Assembly (NCBI GenBank): GCA_002221725.1
Contig: NJFT01000055.1
Span: 62,001-126,000, forward strand
Origin: Scedosporium boydii
Taxonomy: Eukaryota > Ascomycota > Sordariomycetes > Microascales > Microascaceae
Direction of reading: 5' to 3'
DNA length: 64,000 nt
How positions within the stretch are numbered: position 1 is the first letter of the stretch; each line of letters starts with the position of its first letter. The position numbers and the translations under genes were made by a program. This document shows positions 25,347 through 36,999 of the stretch, in pieces. A model generated the notes under the pieces. It saw only the letters and a list, made by a program, of their open reading frames with translations, ran no database searches and was not told the origin of the DNA.

Positions 25347-26844
25347 ATGTCGTCCAAGATAGCAGCTGCGCTGCCCTACATCACCTACCTCTGCGCCGTG
25401 GCCTCGGCCCAGCAGATCGGCACCGCCATCCCCGAGGTGCACCCTCGCTTCCCAACCTTCCACTGCACCACGGACGGCGGCTGCGTTGAGAAGCAGACGT
25501 CACTCGTCACGGACGCCCTGGCGCGATCCTTCCACGCCGTCGACAACATGGACATCTCGTGCGGCTCGAAGCCCTTCGACGCCACCATCTGCCCCGACGA
25601 GGCCACCTGCGCCCAGAACTGCGCGCTCGAGGGCATCGACTACGCTAGCATCGGCGTCCTGACAAGGGGGACCTCGTTGACCATGCGTCAGTACCTGTTT
25701 AACGGAACGGAGTATAATAGGGTTAGCCCGCGCGTGTACTTGCTCGCCGAGGACGAGGAGACGTATGAGATGATGAAGTTGCTGAATCAGGAGATTAGCT
25801 ACGATGTTGATGTGTCGCAGCTGGCTTGTGGGATGAACGGGGCTCTGTATCTTTCGGAGATGGATGCAACGGGTTCTAAGAGTGCGACGAATGTTGCTGG
25901 GGCGGCGTATGGTACTGGCTACTGCGATGCGCAGTGCTTTGACGTTCCGTGGATCAACGGTTTGGTATGGCATCACCTTCAAAGAAACAGCAAGATCCAA
26001 ATATACTGACCCTTCCTCTTTTTCTTTGCAGCCTAACATGAACAACTCGGGCGCATGCTGCAACGAAATGGACATCTGGGAAGCCAACTCCCGCGCCACG
26101 GTCTACACTCCCCACACCTGCAGCGGCGTCGGCTCCTTCCTCTGCTCCGGCGACGAATGCGAGTTCGAAGGCGTCTGCGACAAGAACGGCTGCGGTATCA
26201 ACCCCTACCGCAGCGGCTTCCAAAACTACTACGCGCCCGGAAGCGACCAAGTCGACACCTCCCGCGCCTTCACCGTCGTCACGCAGTTCATCAGCGACGA
26301 CGGCACCGCCACAGGAACCCTCAGCGAGATCCGTCGGCTGTACGTCCAGGACGGGAAAGTCATCGAGAACCACCCGGTCTCGTCCGGCGAAGACACGCCC
26401 GGTTTCCTGACGGAGGAGTTCTGCACGGATAACAAGGCCGAGGGTTTCCTTAGGCTTGGGGGCATGAAGACTATGGGCGAGTCGCTCCAGCGCGGCATGG
26501 TGCTCATCTTCAGCATTTGGAACTCTGACGGAGACTTCATGGACTGGCTTGACAGTGGCGAGGCTGGTCCCTGTGCCGAGGGCGAGGGCGATCCCAAGAA
26601 GATCCTCATGGAGAGGCCGGATGTCTCCGTCACCTTCTCCAACGTCAGGTGGGGCGATATCGGGGCGACCTTTGATGCGGCTGCCGACGTGCCCGGTCTC
26701 GTGGCCGCAGCCCCCGCTATGGCCCAGCCTGCTGCCGCTGGTGCAGCCGGGCCCCCTGGTGTTGTAACGGCAGCTGCTTCTGGTCGTTATGCACCGTCTT
26801 TGGCAGTCGGCGTCCTTGCGTTGGCTTTCGCTGTTCTCATTTGA
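25347..26844 (+). CDS. GH7 glycoside hydrolase (cellulase) with GPI-type tail
   Basis: Two exons, 25347-25964 and 26032-26844 (donor GTATGG, acceptor TTGCAG), give 476 residues. A signal peptide (about residues 1-21, cleaved ...ASA/QQIG) leaves an N-terminal Gln, as is usual for GH7. The catalytic motif sits at the start of exon 2: CCNEMDIWEAN, with Glu218 (nucleophile), Asp220 and Glu223 (acid/base). NGCGINPYRSG, DTSRAFTVVTQFI and LSEIRRLYVQDG are all typical of the family. GH7 enzymes hydrolyse beta-1,4-glucan as endoglucanases or cellobiohydrolases; which type this is cannot be settled by eye. There is no Cys-rich CBM1. Instead the protein ends in an Ala/Pro/Gly-rich linker and a hydrophobic tail (YAPSLAVGVLALAFAVLI) that looks like a GPI-attachment signal, suggesting a wall- or membrane-tethered enzyme. 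Confidence 0.9.
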
Positions 26845-27742
26845 GCCATTTTCCCCTTCCTTTTTTTTTCTATGGTAGTTTCATCAAATCAGGGAAGCAG
26901 AGACCCAGAGCTGGGAAGTGGAGGCGCATCTGTTCCTTTTTCTTTTCTCCTGTTTTTCCGGCCTGGGCTGGGTTTACATGTAGGTTGAGAGCGGGGATGG
27001 TGGAGGAGGGGGGAGAGACTACAGCTTGGAAGACGAATCAAATCAGGGCTGTAAATTAGACTTCAATCCGCTATCAGAGTCGTTAGTGTTTCTTTTACGT
27101 TTTAAACTTTCCCGCTTCTGGAGGAGCTGCTTCGGGGGAGCTTGGCAGCTTTGGTAGCTTCTAGAGCAGCATGACGATGATGATGATGGGATCATTGATC
27201 GTTGATAATTAATCAACTTCGGGGTCTCGGGGTCTGCCCATTCTCCATCACCGATGCAAAGCCTGCATGCGCTCGTCCCCATGCCCCATGCCCCCGTGTC
27301 TCCAGATCTGGTTCTCGAGCCCCGATTGGGGTGACTTTGACTTCGGTCGCGTGTACGCTTCGATGGTTTCTTTCCCCTCATGTTTGCCCCCAGAATCATG
27401 AGCTGCATCACGTCACCTCTTTCGGGTTGTCTTTCCCCAGCTGGAAATGTCGGATGGGGAGAAGTGCTGCGTAGTTTAGATTAGTATCAGAATGCCTGTG
27501 TATGGATCAATCAATTGATTCCGTTACTGCTGCCTGGGGCTGAACCTTGCATGAACTGACGTGTAGATCAGCGAAAAGATATATTCAGACCCTCGTGTCA
27601 CCCCAAGCCTAAACCTAAGACGATCTCCTTCTTCTTCCTGCAATTGACAATAAATAAATAGAATTTGAAAAATAATACTGAAAAACCAGAACACAACACC
27701 AAATCAGATTTACATCTTTTCCTTTTTTCGTTCTTCACCACG
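26845..27742. other. Intergenic region between GH7 and ADP-ribosylglycohydrolase genes
   Basis: It holds the 3' flank of the GH7 gene and the promoter of the next gene. A copy of the palindrome ATCAATTGAT lies at 27510-27519. No coding region is seen. Confidence 0.4.
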
Positions 27743-28843
27743 ATGTCAGGAACATCAGCATCCACAACGCCCTCATCGGCGGTAACAGACCTCGACCTAC
27801 CACCCACCCCTCTAGACCGCATGCAAGGCGCCCTGCTGGGCGTCCACGCCGGCGACTCTCTCGGAGCCACCTGCGAGTTCATGTCCCACGATACCCTCAA
27901 GGCCAAGTACCCCCTCGGCCTCCGGGACATCGTCGGCGGCGGTCCCTTCGGCTTCCCGCCGGGCCACGCCACAGACGACACGGACCTCACGCGCGCCGTG
28001 CTCCTCGCCTACCTCGACCTGGCGCGCATCCGCTCCGCCGGCGGCGAGGACCCGGACATGGCGAAGGTGGCAGGCGGGTACATGGTCGATTGGCTGCTGG
28101 GGAATAATTGGCCCGAGAGGAGGCCCGGCACGAGTCCCCACGACGTGGGCGGGGCTACGTTGACGGGGCTGCAGAATTTCCAGGAGTCCGGGTGGAATCC
28201 TAAGGGTTGCGGGGCGGGGCCAGGACAGGCTGGGAACGGGTCGTTGATGAGGTGCATACCTACGGGACTGTTCGAGTCGGACGAGGCGAAGCTCATTCGC
28301 GACTCGATGGCCATTTCGGCCGTTACGCACGATGACATTCGGTGCACTGTTAGCTGCGCCGCTTACAATATCATGGTCAAGGCTCTCGTCGACGGTAAGT
28401 CCCCCGACGAGGCTGTCGACGCCGGTCTACAGGTGGCGCGCAGGCTCGACGACACCAAGTCGCCCTACAGCGTGGCCGACGCCATCGAGTTGGGACGCCG
28501 GCTCTCGATTGCGCAAATGGCCGAGAAGGGTCCTAGGGAACTAGCTGGGAAAGGACAGGGCTACGTGCTCGAATCACTCACCATCGCCGTGGCAGCCCTC
28601 CTAGACGAGAGATCCCTAGAAGACGTCATCATCGACGTCGTCAGGATCGGCAAGGACACGGATACCAATGCCGCCATCGCCGGCGGTCTCGTCGGTGCGA
28701 GGGAGGGTTTACAGGCCGTGCCGGAGAGGTGGAGGAGGAAGCTGCAGTTCGGGGAAGATTTTGTACAGATTGCGCGGTTGATCGTGACGACTTTGGCATC
28801 TGTGGCCAGACGGAATAGCGAAACTGGAGAGGCGCTTGTGTGA
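27743..28843 (+). CDS. ADP-ribosylglycohydrolase family protein (DraG/ARH type)
   Basis: Single-exon frame of 366 residues. The start at 27743 (MSGTSASTTPS) is the first true ATG in frame. The all-helical ARH fold is indicated by DRMQGALLGVHAGDSLGA (about residues 25-42), the metal-ligand motif HATDDTDLT (75-83), the central GNGSLMR/CIPTGL segment (165-176), AVTHDD (193-198) and the C-terminal GKDTDTNAAIAGGLVGA (303-319). Family members use two divalent metal ions, bound by the TDD and DTDT clusters, to remove ADP-ribose from protein side chains or from small molecules. Both clusters are intact, so the enzyme should be active. It has no signal peptide and is probably cytosolic. The substrate cannot be predicted; the crystallin J1-like branch of the family is an alternative reading. 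Confidence 0.9.
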   Translation: MSGTSASTTPSSAVTDLDLPPTPLDRMQGALLGVHAGDSLGATCEFMSHDTLKAKYPLGLRDIVGGGPFGFPPGHATDDTDLTRAVLLAYLDLARIRSAGGEDPDMAKVAGGYMVDWLLGNNWPERRPGTSPHDVGGATLTGLQNFQESGWNPKGCGAGPGQAGNGSLMRCIPTGLFESDEAKLIRDSMAISAVTHDDIRCTVSCAAYNIMVKALVDGKSPDEAVDAGLQVARRLDDTKSPYSVADAIELGRRLSIAQMAEKGPRELAGKGQGYVLESLTIAVAALLDERSLEDVIIDVVRIGKDTDTNAAIAGGLVGAREGLQAVPERWRRKLQFGEDFVQIARLIVTTLASVARRNSETGEALV

Positions 28844-29958
28844 TTAGATCCGTTGGTGAGCTCCCAGGGGGCTTCACTCAAGTTTTTTTTCTTTTTTCGC
28901 TTTGTGAGTTAGAGTTTAGTGCATAGTTTGGACACCGAGTCAAACCGAGGTGTGTTTTCCTAATTTGGCGCCGTTGTCGTAAGAACCAATCGTGTCTGGA
29001 ATGATCCACAGATACGTCATTGATGATATCACGATCATGATGATGGAGTCTTTCAATGTCCGCTCTCCGCACCTCGGCTTCTAGTAGTTTGGATGCTGCG
29101 GGCGTCTTCGGAACGCCCCGTTTCTCTATCGTTCCTTACATCAGATGTTCGGTCACGGGATGGATCCATCATCGTCGCATTCCCCCAATTTCCCTCCCGC
29201 TCACTGGCAGGGTTTGCCCCCCGCAAGCTGGAGCATCACAGGAACCACGAATGGCCCGACCTGGGAGTAACTGTAACCCCACCTCCGACCCCAGATTGCT
29301 GTGTAATGTTTCGTGGTGTAATCTTATAGCTCGTAACTTCATCCTGGGGCGGTTGGGCATCTGTCGGTCCGTCTTGAACTTTGGTGCTCTAAACTTCAGC
29401 CCCGAAGATGTGGGTGTAAGTCAAGATTACATGCTAATTGCGAAGGAGACGGTCCCAGGATCCCACTGTAACGGTAGCATTGTTTATTGGAGCAACGGGA
29501 ATGAATTTTCTGAGTATATTTCTTTTTCATTGTTGTTATTGTTGTCGTTCGATCTTCTCCCTTTCGTTGCCCAGATGTCTATTCTGACCAGCCTATTTGG
29601 CATGAGGATTTTCAAACGTGCCGAAAGATGTATCTGCTTCGCTAGGTTCAAGACCATTAAATTCATCGCATCATTGATCGATATCAATGAATGAGCACTG
29701 TGGCACCAGGCAAACCGTGTTTCTTTTTTAGTACATGATGGTATCTCATCTCAGAAAGAGTATAAAACCGTCAACTATCATACGTAGTATAGTGTACACC
29801 GTCGCAAATACCCTCCGCTCCCAAACCCATGCATTTTCCAAAACACAAGAAAACAGAAAACAAAGTTCAATCCGTCATCCTTTTTTAACCAATCCCATCA
29901 TATGCGCCCCTGAAACTCAATTCAATACCGGCGTAGAAAGAGAGGAAGAAAAAGGCCC
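28844..29958. other. Convergent intergenic region
   Basis: It lies between the stop codon of the ADP-ribosylglycohydrolase gene and that of the minus-strand rhodopsin-domain gene. A continuous frame at 29056-29694 (+) has no recognisable domain and is treated as chance. Otherwise nothing is evident. Confidence 0.4.
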
Positions 29959-31416
29959 TTACGCAGGGAGGATATCGACAGTACTGTCCGTCTCCTTGTC
30001 CTTCTCCTCCCTGCCACGGTGCCCTCCCGCGGTAATCTCGGTGCTACTATAAGGGACGGGGCCGAGATTGACAGACGTCTCGGTCCATGTCTGGTCGACG
30101 GACTTCTTGCTCCTGATGTAACCCGATCGCGCCACATACTGATGACTTCCGCCATTGCTTGAACCCTGCCTCGCGGCCTTTAAGGCCTTGGGCGTAAACA
30201 GCGGCTTAAGCGCCGGAGCCGATCCGCAGATAATGGCCGTGTTGACCTCGATGACAGACCAGAGATTCACCAGAATACTCTGTTGGAAGGGGTCTTTGGC
30301 GAGGGTATACGTGTAAATGGTGTGGAGGCGAATGATGGACGTGATGGTCGCGAAGGTACCGACGCCGAAGATGAAGATGAGAGCGATCTTTTCTCGGCGG
30401 GGCCTGTTGATCTTGATCAGGGCTTTGATGGGAAGGGCAATGATCCAGATATCCGTGATGATGTTGAAGCCCGAGGTAACTATTGGTATTGCAACAAGGA
30501 TTAGCAAAACCCACGGTTCTTACACCTGCTCCGCAGCGGAAACACAGGTCCTATAAAAGGCGCTTAAAAACCTACAGTAGAAGAAGGCGGTGGTATCGAT
30601 GCATTTTCCGGGTTGCTGGCCTGTCAAATCCCACATCTTGCTAATTGGTCGACACTGCGAAGCAGTGACGGTGATACAAATGATGAAGAAGCAAACGTGG
30701 AAGATGATAGTGCCGTATGCGAGGAGTCGAGACTTGTTCGAGGCCACTATGGGTCGCCGCGTGTTAGCTAGCGAGCGCCTCGTGGTCGGGGATAGGGTAA
30801 GGGAATGGATGCTCAATGGTGGGTATGACCAAATCCCACTTACAGAATCTCAGATACATGCACAGAATGGAAACCTTGATAGCGCTGACGGCGGCGTAGT
30901 AGGTAAGCTGAATGCCTAGCGTAACCTTGATCAGGTTAAGCATATTGTCGGTGGAGAGCGTCGACATCGCGTGTCCGATGTGGTTGGCCTTGCCGATGAG
31001 AATCTCCAAAAAGTAGCCAATGCTCAGAATCTGTCGTCGCCGCCGCTTGTTAGTATGCGCTGCCACAAACGATGCCATTGTGCGTTGAATATAAGCAAGG
31101 AGGGCAAGAAACGAACCATAGCGACAACCATGAGGGAGTCATCCCAGCCACCCTTGCGGATGAGAATGAAACGAGTTATTGACCGGAGGACAACGACAAC
31201 GACTATGAAGCAAGTGCATTGTCAATACCAATCTTATTAGAAATGAGCAGCTGCCGCGAAGCATCGCTCTAGTATTTAGGTCATCGGCACCAAGAGGACG
31301 GAAGAAGCCAGGCGAAAGCAATTGGATGGATGCGCTGTGTGCTTACATGCGATCGAGGTGAAGACGGCGGTCGTGGTGACCAAGCCATCCTGGCGTTGTT
31401 GATCGGTCTGACGCAT
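29959..31416 (-). CDS. Fungal rhodopsin-domain (PTH11-like) seven-TM protein
   Basis: Five minus-strand exons, 31416-31347, 31202-31117, 31030-30844, 30746-30576 and 30479-29959, give 344 residues. Every junction keeps the frame. Donors are GTAAGC, GTTCGT, GTAAGT, GTAGGT and acceptors all end in AG; the GTTCGT donor of intron 2 is the weakest. Diagnostic pieces of the fungal rhodopsin family are visible: LRSITRFILIRKGGWDDSLM after TM1, YYAAVSAIKVSILCMYLRF in TM3, CRPISKMWD before TM5, and FTSGFNIITDIWIIALPI in TM6. The cytosolic C-terminal tail is about 80 residues and polar. The family includes PTH11-related G-protein-coupled-receptor-like proteins of ascomycetes, but most members lack a known ligand. 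It is predicted to act at the plasma membrane. There is no CFEM domain at the N-terminus. Confidence 0.85.
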
Positions 31417-34400
31417 GGTTATTATTGGGGATGTCCTTCGCCGAACGTCAATTTCGAAGTGTAATCGACACAAGAAGAAGCTACTTCGTAGGTGAAACCG
31501 AAGTCGTCAAGAGACCTGCTGTCCGATATCACATCCAGGAAGGCTGGGTCCGGTCAAAAGAAAACGGGCGAGGCGACGAGAGGCACCATATAAGTATTGG
31601 AATCCAGAAACTGGGTGCTATCGATGCGCAAGCAGAGTCCCCCCTCCTTTTCGTAGATATGAGACTTGCGTCTGAGCGTTCGTGAACGGGAACCACAACT
31701 CGTGGGGATCCAGATTTTCTTGCATCCAGGCGAGAAACCGTGGGTCGTTACCCAACTTAGGAAAAGTTGGGAAACCAGGACAAGGCCCCGGAAGGGAAGG
31801 GAATCCAGAGTAGAAATGTGTCTGTGCCAAATAAGCCGGGCTTGATATTGTTCAATTTACTTCTCGCACGGGAAACCGAAATCGCCATGCGACCAGGGAA
31901 GCATGAATCATTGAAGACTCAGCCCTCCTTCTTTTTGCTAATGGCGCCAGCAATGCATTGTTCCTCGTAGAGGAGGTGGGAAGAGAGGGGAGAGACGGCA
32001 TGGGAAGAGAGATCATTGATGGCAAAAATGTGTCTTTGATTCCAATAACTCGGACGACCTGGTTCTGCGAAGCACTGATCGCGTGGCTAGCTGCGTACTT
32101 TGCAGGATGGAAGTGGGTGGCGCCTAGTTGGAAGTATACGCATACGAGGTACTTGAAGTGCTGTGCTTTTTAAAAAATCAATAGATTTACTTGGTGATCC
32201 TTCCAGCGCCATCTTGTTCGATCGATCCACATCCACCCATTCGATCAACATCCGACTTTGAAGGGCAATTGGCCAGCATGACTTTGTTACAAACCGGCAC
32301 AGGCATATCGCTAAAGCAAATGCAGCAATAGTGTCGGTTGACGCCTTTCATCCTCCGAAGGACGATACCAGAGGAAGAGAGCACAGGTCCTCGACCAGAA
32401 AGACTCCGATGGAAAGAGGAAAGATTCCGGAATGGCGGACTTCATTGTGGACAGGCCCGTCAATAAAAGCAGGGCCGTGCGTTCGGGCCTCCCCAGTTCT
32501 ATGTACCGGTACTGGCAGGCGCGGGAACGACGTGTGTGGCACCGAGCCAAGACAGGTTCCTGGATAAGTCTCTGTACTGGTGCAATGAACTGTTCGAGGC
32601 GCTCTGACCGTCCCGAACATTTTGATGGATGGAACGAGCCCTTCCTACCTCATAATACCACCGCGATGAAGTGGTATCGATCTCTGGCGTGGCTCTGTGT
32701 ACAAGTACTTCGCACTCCGTACATGATCGCGTGGACCTTCATCCAAGTACAGCCAGCGCGAGCAGGCGAGTGCTAGACTAAGATGGATGTACGCTGCGTT
32801 AGTGCCACGCATCCTGCGGCCTCAGTGAAGTAAAATTCAATGTTTCGATTTTGAGTTAATCGTGGGAAGCAAGCGAGATCAAACAGCGGGAGATGTCGGC
32901 AATATCCAATTATCTCTTTATCCATTCGGTTAAGCATCCGAAGCCTGCTTTGAGGAGGTCGGTGGCCAGAAGGAAGAATCGATGGAGCTTGGCAGGAGGC
33001 CTGACACACGGACGAGGTTGTCGGGAAGGACGGTTGAATATCAACAACTTGCTGGATCTGGATGGGAATGGCGGATGGCTTTGGATAGACACTGTGTGAT
33101 AGCACCATATATAGGTTGGGATAGCACTTTAACGAGATATACAATACAGTCTGTGTTTTCAATGGCAATACTGTAAAGGTGCGCCCGAAGATGTCAGTTC
33201 CCAGCTTTGTCCAAGGATGGAAGAAACGTGGTACTTGGAGGTCAAAGCAGAAGGCGGGGGAGACGTCAGCCGCTCGTGCATGAGTCGCACACTGCATCTT
33301 GCGGGCGGTATCAGATTCTACTGGTAGTTTACGACATTCCATCTCCATCGGTCCACTCGGGAAGTATCTTGTACGGTCGATTGCCAGTTGAGTTCTAAAC
33401 CTATACCAGGGTTTGAAATGTTAAATTGAGAGATGCTCGCCGCCACCGGGTATATCTTAGATCAAGTGTCAAGAAGGTATATCCTCCAATAGTTTATATT
33501 TGTAAATACTTATTTAGTACCTGTCAGGAGATAGGTCATGTGGTGCATCTGATCTCTCAAAATAACATCTCAAACCCTGGTATAGGTTTACATGACGGAT
33601 CGAGTGTTGAATATACAATCTAGTGTCTACGATGCGAAACTACGAAGTACAGACCACTTTGCTTCATGGCGAAATACATTTCAGTCCATCAATTTTATTA
33701 TAGATTCGAAACGGCCTTGGTCCTTTGACCTCTCCCTTGCATGAGGGTATCAGACGGTACTGGGATTATTGACCTCACCCTAGTCTGCCAGTGAGCCATG
33801 GCCCATGCAGTGGACTTGTACGAATGATACATGCGGTCTATTTGAATGCGGGCCAGGTCCCCCTGCCTTACAGTCCCAATTAGAATTACCTTGGTGCCTA
33901 TGACTCCTTGTTACAGCGGCAGGGCCTGGCCAGCGGCTACTGATCTCCACCAAGCCCCAAGACTACCGAGGGCCGTTCATAAGGCGCATCAGCGAGCTGA
34001 AGATAACTTACAGAGTATACTTCGTATTAATGCTCAAGACTGTAATGATCCTCGGATCGCATTGGCACGTCATGCACATCACTCTCAATGCTACCTAGAC
34101 ACTTCACACCCGCTCGAACAGGCTGGGAAGGGATTCGCGAAGACATCTAGGGCAGCGAACCTCAAGAATGGATGGACACGGACCTTGAACAACTTGCTAC
34201 GCATTTTCTGGGCATCGAGTCGTATTCTGCGCACGGCATTGGCGGGCCGGCCGCTTCGACGAAGGGAGTGGAGACCAGACCAGGCCCATTCTCAGACCTG
34301 TCCAATTAAGAGTTTAAATCCCATTGTCAACCTTGGAACAACTTGGACCATCTTTCAGGGCTTCATAGATGGATCCGAGGACTCAATGGGGGATCCGTAT

Positions 34401-36999
34401 CAATCAATAATACTCGGGTGAGCCCGTACCGAATCTGACCGATTCCTCACCCACTGTCAAATGTCATATTCCTCGTTCCTTCATACTTGCGAGATGTGAT
34501 ACCCGGCATTCACGATCACGATCAGCCCTATAAACTGAAAGCGGAATCACAACGGAATCACTGAGATCGCCATGTAATCTACGAAGTATGTTCCCCTGGG
34601 TAACTGGCGCTCTCCCTAATCCCTCGGTCCGGTATGCATCGATTACAGAAAAAACCGCCCCTTCGCAACGAGAGGTGATGGTTCAGCTCCACAAGAATTC
34701 GGGACTACCAACATCGAGTTAGACTGTAGACCCTACGAAGTAGAATGCCAACGGTACTTCGCATTTACCTCAGGTCCTCTTTCAAAAATGGCCTTTCTCA
34801 GGAAGAGTTTTCCTCAGCTTCGTTCCGGTCGGGCACGCCAAGCTCAATGGATACGCTCAGATCGCGGTCTTGAGGTCCGAGAGTCAGCTCGACCTCCTCA
34901 GCGTACTATTCTTGGAAAACGTGTTTCCTTTTCGACTACTTCGTAAGAGGGCCGCAGCTAGCTTGCCAGGGTCGTGTCCTGTTTCCCACTCGAATGTACG
35001 ATGTGAGTTACGCTGTCCTGCCTGTCAACGAGGCAAGACGCTGCACACTCGCACAGATATGCGAACGACAGTTCAGGCTCCCAAGCTCCTCTCCCCGCAT
35101 GAGACTTCCTCACAGGACGTGCTGTGACTCGGAGATATTCTTTTCCAAAGAAACTCGGATGGTGGTGGCAATGTTCTAGGGCGTCTGCAAGCGAGATGAC
35201 ACTTCCTCATGGGGTGGCAAGCCAGGAACAGCTGCAACAAGCCATACCATGTTCCTACGAAAGGGCCAAAGTTAGACCAGATAGTCAGCGAGCCATGCGC
35301 ATTGACGTTTTATACGACATAGGAAATAACAGGACCTGTACAAGATTTGGAACCGAACTTGGATTGAGAACCTGGCTCGGTAGATGGTCTGGCACCGCTG
35401 CGTGTTTGTTAAAGCCATGGTAATCTCAAGGTCGATGCTATCAGAAAGATGCCTAGGGCTCGCTCAACAAAGCACTGTGGACATTTTCATCTTCGCGACG
35501 ACTTGGTCTATTGTTGATTTATCCAAAACCGCTGGCCGCCAGCAGTTCACAGATCAAAAACCGGTAGCGCTTAAGACGGGCAGTACTTCATAGTTCGCTT
35601 CCGTGCGCTTTGGCTGGTAGTTGAAAGGGATGGTCAAGGTTATATGCGAGTGAAGTAGAGGAAGGAACTTCCCGGCCAGGCCGCAAGATGAAGGGAAAGG
35701 GGTTATAGTTCTGGGTGGAGCAGACATTAGGAATCACTGGCTCGGCACCTAAGTCCTTTATAGTTGTCTTCGCGCTGGGTTTTAGAGAACTTGTCTCTCC
35801 GAGGTCTAAAATTCGCCGGCGAAGTAGTTTACGACCATTAGAAGTTCACGTCTCTTGATAGACCCATTATGCATTATCTCTTGCGAAGTGTAAGATGGTG
35901 TACAGATGCTATTGGGAGAGTGTGCTTGACGTGGAGGAGTGGAGAACCCCTCCCAAATACTAGAAAGCCCTGTCGTTTCTATCGACGGGAGAGTTTCTTC
36001 ATGGTGGATGGATTCCTGGAGGGTCCATTGGCGATATATCTTATTCACATAAGTACCAAGGTCAAGACGAAACCAGAAAACGATAAAGAACTACTTCCTA
36101 CTTCGCATGAGTCCTTCGGACTGCACCGCAAACTGCACAACCTCAAGGCACACCCTTTCTTCGACCATGGGATCATTCCCGTTGGTACTGCTCCTTTTGG
36201 CCCCTTAATATAACGAGCAAGAGGATGCCGAGGTGGGTCGTCGTCATATCTGAATGGCAACACTTCGTCTTCTTGGGCGAGTTCGAAGCAGCTGGCTCTG
36301 CCACAAAACATTTCAAGTATCATAAATTAATGCCAGGAAGCTGGGTAAGGCCGGCGGTCTAATAATACTTGCAGAGAGTCCAGAGAACAGACAGAAATCA
36401 TCGCGCATTCGACTACTACAATTACTTGAGAGTCTATTTCCAGGTAGAGCGGGGGATCGTTCTACAGTGTAGATCATTGTCTATGCTTGCCTACCCCCTT
36501 CCGATAAAGGAATCCCTCCCCCCCCTCTCCCTGCAAGAGTGCCAATCGCCCATACGAGATGCCTATCTCCTGCTCTGCAGCAATCGCCCGTTCCCTCTTA
36601 GCCCTCTGCCGGTTCCTCAGCGCACGGCAGATCTCTAAACGTGGGGCCGGCTGGAGCTCCCCCTCAATACAAAATAGACCCTCTGCCCGTGTTTTAGCCG
36701 CTATTATACCACCCCAATAGGAGCGAGTGGTGAAGATATTTTCAATTACTGTTCATATGGAGTTTTTCTAATCATCGAGACTGACCGAGCCCCGCGCATA
36801 TGACGACTACGTAGGGTCGTGAGTTTCTAGTCAAAGTAATCAATGGAGGGAAGAGAGGAGCCCGGATGTCGGCTCAACTAGATAGTCCGTAGACTGGCCA
36901 TATCAATGGGCCGTAGCCACCCGGTTTAGCTCATCTAAAGTCGTCGAGGATAGCCATTGAGTGAGTGTGAACACGACTGTAAGGGCATCTACTCTCGAC
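31417..36999. other. 5.6 kb noncoding region with MITE and clustered 9-mers
   Basis: No gene is supportable here; the longest frame (33846-34421, +) has no recognisable domain. The region contains a 191-bp inverted-repeat element at 33398-33588 and six exact copies of TACTTCGTA or its complement (31482, 33641, 34018, 34580, 34734, 34937), five of them within 1.3 kb. A perfect 8-bp stem with a 5-base loop (CCCAACTT/AAGTTGGG) lies at 31751-31771. Confidence 0.5.
33398..33588. mobile_element. MITE-like element with 37-bp inverted repeats and TA duplication
   Basis: The left end at 33398 begins AACCTATACCAGGGTTTGA. The right end at 33552-33588 is its reverse complement, matching 34 of 37 positions by eye. 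Both ends are flanked directly by TA (33396-33397 and 33589-33590), the target duplication of Tc1/mariner-type transposases. The 191-bp interior is AT-rich and has no coding potential. This is the form expected of a non-autonomous miniature inverted-repeat element moved by a transposase encoded elsewhere. One of the three end mismatches is a G/A transition, which could be RIP or ordinary decay. I do not recognise a named family. Confidence 0.85.

Noticed and set aside
29056..29694. 212-residue frame between convergent genes
   Set aside because: Composition changes along its length and no domain is visible; it spans the likely 3' UTRs.
33846..34421. 191-residue frame, plus strand
   Set aside because: No start context, domain, signal peptide or splice partner; it overlaps repeated 9-mers typical of noncoding DNA.
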